This document shows positions 6,374 through 10,176 of a stretch of DNA of 10,176 nt, piece after piece (the first letter of the stretch is position 1; each line of letters starts with the position of its first letter). The notes under the pieces are model-generated. The model ran no database searches, was not told the origin of the DNA, and worked only from the letters and a program-made list of their open reading frames with translations. Source of the DNA: Alphaproteobacteria bacterium UBA1218 (GTDB lineage Bacteria > Pseudomonadota > Alphaproteobacteria > Rs-D84); the NCBI GenBank assembly GCA_002309215.1, contig DBXG01000007.1, positions 1-10,176 of the forward strand, given 5' to 3'. The position numbers and the translations under genes were made by a program.

Positions 6374-7501
6374 ATGGCTACAACTAATATTGGAAAAACA
6401 AAACGTTCAACTGATGAAATGATAAATGACGCTGTGGACAGACAACAATCTTGGCTTGAAAGTCGTCGTTCTTTCACTCGCGGTTTTTTAAGCAGATTTC
6501 ATATGTTTCGTAAAAACGAACCAGAAGAAGTCAAGGTTCAACCCATGCGTCAAGAACGCGAATCAAAAAACAGAAGTGCGTTGCGTGCATATTGGTTACC
6601 TATTACCTGTGCATTGTTGGTGATTTTGATTGCCATTATTGTGATGTTGTTCAAGATAAATACACCTGTAAAAGTTGTTGCACCTGCTGTGCCAGAACCT
6701 GTTGTACAACCTGTTGCTAAAAAGCCTGTATCAGAACCAACATTTGATTTGGTACGCATTGAACAATCTGGTAATATAGTGATTGCCGGTCGTAATAAAT
6801 CTGAATCAAACATATCAATCGTTATCAATAAAAAAGTCGTTGCCACAGAACACACAAACCAAGATGGCGAATTTGTTTATGCTCCATCAGATGCTTTGGC
6901 ACCTGGCAATTATGTGATATATTTGGTCGACACAGATAAAAACATCAAATCTAAAAACTCTGTATTTGTGTATGTTTCTGAACAAGGTTATAAAAACTCT
7001 GTATCTTTGTTGATGACAGAACATGGCAGCAAAGTTATGCAAGCACCAGAATTATTAGATGGTGATTTGGTTGTTTCTAAGATTGATTATTTAGATACTG
7101 GCCGTATGGTTATTACTGGTAAAGCGTTGCCAAGATTGCGTGTATCATTAACACTAAATGATAAATATTTAGGTTTTGCACGTGTGTCTGATTATAAAAA
7201 TTTTGGTCTGGGTGTTGATGTTGGCGAATTGAAAGCTGGTGAAAACTATAAATTAAACATACGTTTGCATGATACCGAAGGAACAACCATCGCAAATGTA
7301 GAACATAGTTTTGTTATGCCTGAAATGACCGGTGATGACAATACTTTCTATACTGTGCGTCGTGGTGATTGTTTATGGATAATCGCACGCAATTTCTTGC
7401 GTCGTGGTGTATTATTCACAATGATAGCAGAACGCAACAATATCAGCAATCCGGATTTGATTTTCCCAGAACAATTATTGCAAATACCAACCAAGCAATA
7501 G
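6374..7501 (+). CDS. Membrane-anchored Ig-like/LysM peptidoglycan-binding protein
   Basis: This 375-residue envelope protein has a cytosolic basic N-terminus (1-72), one transmembrane helix (about 74-93) and a Pro/Val-rich stalk (about 97-122). Two Ig-like beta domains follow: the first (about 124-201) opens with F-D-L-V-R-I-E-Q-S-G-N-I-V-I-A-G, and the second (about 231-315) has the parallel motif V-S-K-I-D-Y-L-D-T-G-R-M-V-I-T-G. The C-terminal LysM domain (325-372) has Y-T-V-R-R-G-D-C-L-W-I-I-A-R-N...N-P-D-L-I-F-P-E-Q-L-L-Q-I-P. The architecture places a peptidoglycan-binding module in the periplasm on an inner-membrane anchor, a layout common in alphaproteobacteria. It probably has a structural or cell-wall-tethering role. 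No catalytic domain is visible. The start is supported by AGAGG 6 nt upstream. Confidence 0.85.
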   Translation: MATTNIGKTKRSTDEMINDAVDRQQSWLESRRSFTRGFLSRFHMFRKNEPEEVKVQPMRQERESKNRSALRAYWLPITCALLVILIAIIVMLFKINTPVKVVAPAVPEPVVQPVAKKPVSEPTFDLVRIEQSGNIVIAGRNKSESNISIVINKKVVATEHTNQDGEFVYAPSDALAPGNYVIYLVDTDKNIKSKNSVFVYVSEQGYKNSVSLLMTEHGSKVMQAPELLDGDLVVSKIDYLDTGRMVITGKALPRLRVSLTLNDKYLGFARVSDYKNFGLGVDVGELKAGENYKLNIRLHDTEGTTIANVEHSFVMPEMTGDDNTFYTVRRGDCLWIIARNFLRRGVLFTMIAERNNISNPDLIFPEQLLQIPTKQ

Positions 7502-7508
7502 TTTAACA

Positions 7509-7515
7509 AAAGGAG
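7509..7515 (+). promoter_or_regulatory. Shine-Dalgarno of the 78-residue ORF
   Basis: AAAGGAG, 6 nt before the ATG at 7522, directly after the LysM gene stop. It supports translation of the short ORF from the same transcript. Confidence 0.8.
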
Positions 7516-7521
7516 CTGTGC

Positions 7522-7758
7522 ATGAACGAAAAACGGAAAGAACACAGTGATTATATAAATAACAAGTTTATGACAGCAGAACAAGAAAAAGCCGATGATT
7601 TGGCGTGTACTATAAAATTCTTATTACAAAAAAGAGCTTTACCATCTAAGATTGTGCAAATGTTGTATAATATGTTGCACCAGTTAGAAGACACAAAAAA
7701 ACACTATACCCAAAAAGATTTTGCGCAGTATGGAAGCAAAAATCGGACGCATAAATGA
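7522..7758 (+). CDS. Small charged helical protein of unknown function, co-transcribed with the LysM gene
   Basis: This 78-residue frame begins 20 bp after the LysM gene with a strong Shine-Dalgarno and ends at TGA 7756-7758. The product is highly charged and probably all-helical, with a middle amphipathic stretch (K-F-L-L-Q-K-R-A-L-P-S-K-I-V-Q-M-L-Y-N-M, about 33-52) and no signal peptide or membrane segment, so it should be cytosolic. I do not recognise the family. Its tight spacing suggests an operon with the LysM protein, perhaps acting on the cytosolic face of that protein. The stop overlaps an ATG (ATGA), which opens a further 42-codon frame of doubtful reality. No terminator follows directly. 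Confidence 0.7.
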   Translation: MNEKRKEHSDYINNKFMTAEQEKADDLACTIKFLLQKRALPSKIVQMLYNMLHQLEDTKKHYTQKDFAQYGSKNRTHK

Positions 7759-7883
7759 AGAATACCAAAACAGAAGATAATTTTTGTCCGCCTTCGCTGT
7801 TCTTAAAACACAAAAACACATCCCAAGAATTTGTTGTGCTACGGCGCGACACTCAATTTTCAGCCCTCGCTTCGCTTCGGTGA
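7755..7883 (+). CDS. Doubtful 42-codon ORF overlapping the previous gene by ATGA
   Basis: A frame of 42 codons starts at the ATG overlapping the TGA of the preceding gene and stops at TGA 7881-7883. The overlap is typical of translationally coupled genes. However, its codons (CCG, CTG, CGG, CTC) differ from the TTG/TTA-rich usage of its neighbours, it has no Shine-Dalgarno of its own, and most of it lies inside the inverted-repeat-bounded segment. It is more likely a by-product of that insertion than a gene. Confidence 0.15.
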   Translation: MKNTKTEDNFCPPSLFLKHKNTSQEFVVLRRDTQFSALASLR

Positions 7884-7889
7884 AAATTG
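7854..7889. repeat. Hairpin inside the gene-poor segment
   Basis: CAATTTTCA (7854-7862) pairs perfectly with TGAAAATTG (7881-7889) around an 18-nt G/C-rich loop with a repeated CTTCG pattern. Neither side is followed by a T-tract, so it is not a normal intrinsic terminator. It may be part of a dispersed repeat. Confidence 0.55.
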
Positions 7890-7890
7890 G

Positions 7891-7910
7891 TGGTGCGGGC
7901 AAAGGGAATC
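7891..7910 (-). repeat. 20-bp direct copy of the tRNA-Gly 3' end (att-like)
   Basis: Positions 7891-7910 are identical to 8058-8077, the 3' terminus of the tRNA-Gly gene including CCA, in the same orientation. The identity stops abruptly on both sides. It lies on the 3' side of the tRNA, 147 bp from it, exactly where the distal att site of a tRNA-integrated element would sit. No integrase gene lies between the copies. Confidence 0.7.
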
Positions 7911-8022
7911 ACTCGGCATAAATGCCTGCGTAGCATTCGTTAGCGTTCAACCTTCGCATTTGCTCGTTTTCACTTACTCATAGTCGACCCCTCTTTACCG
8001 GGTTCGCTTCCGTGTCCGCAAG

Positions 8023-8050
8023 ACAAAAATTAAACCGGCAAAGGCCGGTT
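8023..8050 (-). terminator. Intrinsic terminator of tRNA-Gly
   Basis: On the minus strand a 7-bp stem AACCGGC/GCCGGTT (8050-8044 with 8039-8033) and a CTTT loop are followed by TTAATTTTTGT. It begins 7 nt after the encoded CCA of the tRNA. Confidence 0.75.
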
Positions 8051-8057
8051 GAATTTT

Positions 8058-8131
8058 TGGTGCGGGCAAAGGGAATCGAACCCTCGTCTAAAGCTTGGGA
8101 AGCTTTCGTGCTACCATTATACCATGCCCGC
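8058..8131 (-). tRNA. tRNA-Gly (anticodon CCC)
   Basis: The minus strand folds as a complete tRNA: acceptor stem GCGGGCA/TGCCCGC, a D-arm with AATGGTA, anticodon stem AAAGC/GCTTT around the loop TTCCCAA (CCC at 8099-8097), T-arm GAGGG/CCCTT with loop TTCGATT, discriminator A and an encoded CCA. The length is 74 nt with CCA. It should read GGG codons. An upstream TATAGA about 17 nt before the 5' end may be its -10, but no clear -35 is present. Its 3' 20 bp recur at 7891-7910. Confidence 0.95.
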
Positions 8132-8195
8132 GATATCGTGTCTGTATTCTATATTTTAATACAACAAATGTCCAGACAAAAAATTTCACAAATAT

Positions 8196-8224
8196 TTGAC
8201 TTTTTGTTATTTTTAGTACATAAT
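8196..8224 (+). promoter_or_regulatory. Promoter of the rpsP operon
   Basis: TTGACT (8196-8201) and CATAAT (8219-8224) are spaced by 17 nt and each match the sigma70 consensus at five of six positions. The promoter lies about 160 bp before the rpsP ATG, leaving a long untranslated leader. Confidence 0.7.
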
Positions 8225-8230
8225 TGTCTT

Positions 8231-8382
8231 GCAAATCCCAAAGATTGCTATGAACGTTAACCCTGAGTGTGGCAACACTAGGAACATCAACCGGCGAGTT
8301 TTCGCTCTTGATGACGGTTTTCGTGTGTGCGTTTTTGGAAAAACAAGATAACTCGAAAAATAAAAAAGCAAGGAGCAAAATT
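8231..8382 (+). promoter_or_regulatory. Structured 5' leader of the rpsP operon
   Basis: About 150 nt lie between the expected transcription start and the rpsP ATG. Two hairpins are visible. One is CCT-AGTGT/ACACT-AGG (8262-8282, loop GGCA, one bulged G). The other is CATCAA/TTGATG (8285-8290 with 8308-8313), extended inside by GAG/CTC across a 5-nt bulge. An alternative pairing AACCG/CGGTT overlaps the second hairpin, so two exclusive folds are possible. The segment has no coding potential of its own (a GTG at 8269 in frame with rpsP has no Shine-Dalgarno). It is a candidate autoregulatory r-protein leader, inferred from structure only. Confidence 0.45.
8370..8375 (+). promoter_or_regulatory. 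Shine-Dalgarno of rpsP
   Basis: AAGGAG, 7 nt before the ATG at 8383. It sets the start there rather than at the in-frame GTG at 8269. Confidence 0.85.
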
Positions 8383-8880
8383 ATGGCAACAGTTATTAGA
8401 TTAGCACGTTATGGCGCAAAAAAACGCCCTTATTACCATGTTGTTGTGACAGATTCACGCAACGCACGTAATTCTGGTTCTATATTGGAAACAGTTGGTA
8501 AATACAACCCGATGTTAAGCAAAGATGATGAAAAGCGTGTAATCTTGGATATTGAAAAAATCAAATCTTGGATGGCAAAAGGTGCAAAACCATCTGACCG
8601 CGTTTACAAGTTCTTGGTCAAAGCTGGTTTAGTGTCTGCAAAACCAATTCCAAATCAAACAAAGAAAAACCAACCATCTGAAAAGACCCAGATGAAGGCT
8701 AAAGATAAAGCAGAAAAATTGGCAAAAATAGCCGAAGAAAAAGCAGCAGCAGAAGCTGCAGCCAAGGCTGCTGCCGAAGCACCTGCTGAACAACCAGCTG
8801 CGGAAGAAACAACTGCACCTGTGGCAGAAGAAACGCCAGCGGTGGAATCAGAACCAGCAACAGAAGCAACTGCTGAATAA
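8383..8880 (+). CDS. rpsP: 30S ribosomal protein S16 with Ala/Glu-rich C-terminal extension
   Basis: S16 is an early-binding small-subunit protein needed for 16S rRNA folding. The conserved domain fills residues 1-85: M-A-T-V-I-R-L-A-R-Y-G-A-K-K-R-P-Y-Y at the N-terminus, then D-S-R-N-A-R-N-S-G, G-K-Y-N-P and W-M-A-K-G-A-K-P-S-D-R-V. The protein continues to 165 residues, roughly twice the E. coli length, through a Lys-rich linker and then a low-complexity Ala/Glu/Pro tail with no predicted fold. Such extensions occur on S16 in several alphaproteobacteria. It is the first gene of the S16 operon, with its own promoter, long leader and strong Shine-Dalgarno. Confidence 0.98.
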   Translation: MATVIRLARYGAKKRPYYHVVVTDSRNARNSGSILETVGKYNPMLSKDDEKRVILDIEKIKSWMAKGAKPSDRVYKFLVKAGLVSAKPIPNQTKKNQPSEKTQMKAKDKAEKLAKIAEEKAAAEAAAKAAAEAPAEQPAAEETTAPVAEETPAVESEPATEATAE

Positions 8881-8896
8881 TAATTTTGCAAATAAC

Positions 8897-8918
8897 ACTT
8901 GGCGGGAAACCGCCAAGT
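8897..8918 (+). promoter_or_regulatory. Stem-loop with GAAA tetraloop between rpsP and rimM
   Basis: A perfect 9-bp stem ACTTGGCGG/CCGCCAAGT closes a GNRA-type GAAA loop, 14 nt before the rimM ATG and 16 nt after the rpsP stop. The following sequence (AATTTGATAA) is not a proper T-tract, so full termination is unlikely. It may protect the rpsP mRNA 3' end, attenuate readthrough or limit rimM translation. Confidence 0.6.
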
Positions 8919-8932
8919 AATTTGATAACGAT

Positions 8933-9400
8933 ATGAACACAAACGATAAAATCTTGGTTGGAAAAATTGTTGCCCCCCAAGGGTTGCGTGGTGAGTTTCG
9001 TATCCAAAGTTTTTCCAGTAATCCAAATGATTTTAAGACTTTTCGTGTTGTTTCTGACAAATTTGCACCTGAACAATTTCATTTTGTTCGTGTCCAAAAT
9101 CAGAAATCCAATATAGTTATTGCAAAAATTGATACTGTATTGGACCGTAATGGCGCAGAAAATCTACGTGGCACAGAATTATTTATTATGCGCTCTGATT
9201 TACCAGAATTAAAACAAAATGAATTCTATCAACATGACCTGATTGGTTTTATTGTTATCCAAAACGGTAATAAAATCGGAATTGTGGATGGATTTCAGAA
9301 CTTTGGCGGTGGTGATATAATTGAATTAGACAATGGCAACATGGTTTCTTTTAGTGGTGCATCCGTTGATATAACAAAAAAAATTGTGATTGTAAAATAG
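8933..9400 (+). CDS. rimM: 16S rRNA processing protein RimM
   Basis: RimM binds S19 and helps mature the head of the 30S subunit. The 155-residue protein starts with the family signature I-L-V-G-K-I-V-A-P-Q-G-L-R-G-E (7-21), followed by the N-terminal beta-barrel (to about residue 88). The PRC-barrel domain (about 97-155) has E-F-Y-Q-H-D-L-I-G and G-I-V-D-G-F-Q-N-F-G-G-G-D. It is shorter than most homologues because the loop before the last strands, usually containing I-P-F, is trimmed. There is no Shine-Dalgarno in front of the ATG, only the stem-loop, so expression is probably low compared with rpsP. Confidence 0.95.
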   Translation: MNTNDKILVGKIVAPQGLRGEFRIQSFSSNPNDFKTFRVVSDKFAPEQFHFVRVQNQKSNIVIAKIDTVLDRNGAENLRGTELFIMRSDLPELKQNEFYQHDLIGFIVIQNGNKIGIVDGFQNFGGGDIIELDNGNMVSFSGASVDITKKIVIVK

Positions 9401-9410
9401 GATAAAGATA

Positions 9411-9662
9411 ATGCGTGGAATAAACACAGATAACGATGATTTTAAATATACATTGACCTTCAAATGCTCTGGACACACAAAATGTTTGGCTTTGGCAAGA
9501 TTGAAAAATGAAGTACCATGGATTGAACTTGAAACATTATCAGATGGTACCGTCGTCGCTACTGGCAACAAAATCAAAACTCTGCAGTACGGCAATCGTT
9601 TGCGTAAACAACTAAAAAGAAGCTGTGTTCTTTGTAAAAAGAAAAAACAGAACGGTAGATAA
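9411..9662 (+). CDS. Uncharacterised 83-residue Cys-containing protein between rimM and trmD
   Basis: The frame starts 10 nt after the rimM stop (AGGAT just upstream) and ends 2 nt before the trmD ATG, so it sits tightly in the operon. Two cysteine clusters are visible, C19-S-G-H22-T-K-C25 and C72-V-L-C75. They could form a small metal-binding fold, although the H-containing first cluster is not a classic zinc ribbon. The middle (I-E-L-E-T-L-S-D-G-T-V-V-A-T-G) reads like a beta hairpin, and the C-terminus (R-L-R-K-Q-L-K-R...K-K-K-K) is very basic, which suits an RNA-binding protein. I do not recognise the family. A role linked to ribosome or tRNA maturation is inferred from position only. Confidence 0.75.
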   Translation: MRGINTDNDDFKYTLTFKCSGHTKCLALARLKNEVPWIELETLSDGTVVATGNKIKTLQYGNRLRKQLKRSCVLCKKKKQNGR

Positions 9663-9664
9663 AT

Positions 9665-10176
9665 ATGCACTTTAATATATTGACCATTTTTCCAGAAATG
9701 TTTCCTGGCACACTTGGCGAAGGTGTCGTTGGACGCGCTTTGGATAAAAAAATATGGTCGTATAATACCATTAACGTTCGCGATTTTGCCATCAATGATT
9801 ACGGAAGTGTTGATGATGAACAATTCGGTGGTGGTGCAGGTATGGTTATGCGTCCTGATGTTCTGGGCAACGCAATTGATTCAATCAAAAAGCCCGGCAA
9901 GATTATATTCTTTTCGCCACGTGGCAAAACCTTGAATCAAAAAATGGTGCATGATTATCTGAATTATGATACAATTACCCTGCTCTGTGGTCGGTATGAG
10001 GGTATCGACCAGCGGGTTATCGACGAATATGATATTGAAGAAATATCTATCGGTGATTATGTGTTATCTGGTGGCGAAATCGCTGCACAAGTTTTTATTG
10101 ACAGTGCGGTTCGCCTGATGGATAATGTACTAGGCGGTGGAACAGAATCCACCCAAAACGAAAGTTTCGAAATCGG
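9665..10176 (+). CDS. trmD: tRNA (guanine-37-N1)-methyltransferase TrmD, 3'-truncated by the window
   Basis: TrmD is the SAM-dependent SPOUT enzyme that makes m1G37 in tRNAs reading CNN/GGN-type codons and so prevents +1 frameshifting. The first 170 residues are present of the usual 230-255. They include M-H-F-N-I-L-T-I-F-P-E-M-F (1-13), Q-F-G-G-G-A-G-M-V-M-R-P-D (53-65), and the trefoil-knot SAM site, with L-C-G-R-Y-E-G-I-D-Q-R-V (107-118) and S-I-G-D-Y-V-L-S-G-G-E (128-138). The start lies only 2 nt after the preceding stop with no clear Shine-Dalgarno, suggesting translational coupling to the small ORF. The frame is open to the last base. Confidence 0.97.
   Translation, partial: MHFNILTIFPEMFPGTLGEGVVGRALDKKIWSYNTINVRDFAINDYGSVDDEQFGGGAGMVMRPDVLGNAIDSIKKPGKIIFFSPRGKTLNQKMVHDYLNYDTITLLCGRYEGIDQRVIDEYDIEEISIGDYVLSGGEIAAQVFIDSAVRLMDNVLGGGTESTQNESFEI

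Larger units (their letters stand above)
7778..8032. mobile_element. Possible MITE-like or relic element bounded by 11-bp inverted repeats
   Basis: TAATTTTTGTC (7778-7788) and GACAAAAATTA (8022-8032) are perfect inverted repeats 255 bp apart end to end, each ending in TA, which could be a TA target duplication. The enclosed DNA holds no convincing gene. It is visibly richer in G and C than the flanks and contains a 9-bp-stem hairpin, a small palindrome (GGCATAAATGCC, 7915-7926) and an exact copy of the neighbouring tRNA-Gly 3' end. The right repeat doubles as the T-tract of the tRNA terminator, so chance pairing is a real alternative. Confidence 0.35.

Noticed and set aside
7684..7902. A 72-codon minus-strand ORF in the gene-poor segment.
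   Set aside because: It starts inside the tRNA-fragment repeat, runs through the hairpin and into the 78-residue gene, and has no Shine-Dalgarno.
7911..7946. A tmRNA-like tag on the minus strand (GCT AAC GAA ... ending A-E-stop) just before a tRNA-like 3' end.
   Set aside because: The peptide does not end in the usual L/V-A-A, the T-arm (GGTTCGA) is missing, and no tmRNA pseudoknots or 5' partner are visible. Chance is the better explanation.
7891..8019. A second tRNA: minus-strand ends GCGGACA and TGCCCGC-ACCA could pair as an acceptor stem (6 of 7).
   Set aside because: About 130 nt separate the arms, with no D-arm, anticodon arm or intact T-arm. It is at best a tRNA fragment.
8012..8260. 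An 82-codon plus-strand ORF.
   Set aside because: It runs antisense through tRNA-Gly; the V-R-A-K-G-I-E-P-S-S pattern is a well-known artefact of translating tRNA genes.
8269..8382. N-terminal extension of S16 from a GTG at 8269.
   Set aside because: S16 begins M-A-T-V-I-R-L in the family, and the ATG at 8383 has a strong Shine-Dalgarno; the extension overlaps leader hairpins.
8655..9097. Long minus-strand ORFs opposite the S16 tail.
   Set aside because: They are the antisense of Ala/Glu codons (Ser/Ala/Leu-rich shadows), with no start signals.
9326..9823. A 165-codon minus-strand ORF opposite rimM, the small ORF and trmD.
   Set aside because: It runs across three plus-strand frames, two of them conserved genes, and has no recognisable domain or ribosome binding site.

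Overview
The window looks like a chromosomal segment of an AT-rich alphaproteobacterium, probably a poorly characterised or uncultured lineage with a reduced genome. Four things point this way: a textbook alphaproteobacterial heat-shock (RpoH) promoter in front of dnaK, Ala/Glu-rich C-terminal tails on ribosomal proteins L25 and S16, a LysM/Ig-like inner-membrane protein of a type common in that class, and the rpsP-rimM-trmD order. TGA is used as a stop (7756-7758), so the code is the ordinary bacterial one. The species cannot be named from the sequence.

Layout. 1-546 is the 3' part of rplY (L25/Ctc), closed by a terminator that also serves the opposite strand. 596-2752 (minus) holds two tandem paralogous secreted trypsin-like proteases that share a 16-residue Cys-flanked motif and a near-identical promoter-proximal block. 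2890-4788 is dnaK behind an RpoH promoter, without dnaJ next to it. 4882-5148 is a two-helix membrane mini-protein whose promoter overlaps the dnaK terminator. 5183-6271 (minus) is a divergent phosphofructokinase-family gene with a TTG start and several changed active-site residues. 6374-7501 is a membrane-anchored Ig-like/LysM envelope protein followed at once by a 78-residue protein of unknown function.

7759-8057 is a gene-poor interval unlike its neighbours. It carries an 11-bp perfect inverted repeat (7778-7788 and 8022-8032) enclosing about 255 bp, an internal hairpin, and an exact 20-bp copy of the 3' end of the adjacent tRNA-Gly(CCC) gene (8058-8131, minus). This looks like the scar of a mobile or tRNA-integrated element. 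From 8196 onward is the S16 operon: promoter, a roughly 150-nt folded leader, rpsP, an intergenic stem-loop, rimM, an uncharacterised 83-residue Cys-containing ORF, and trmD, which runs off the end.

How the genes work together. The right half serves translation (S16, 16S maturation by RimM, tRNA m1G37 methylation by TrmD, tRNA-Gly). dnaK serves protein folding, and the proteases and LysM protein act at or beyond the inner membrane. The points most worth following up are the tRNA-linked repeat element, the Cys-containing ORF inside the S16 operon, the duplicated near-leaderless proteases, and the altered PFK active site.
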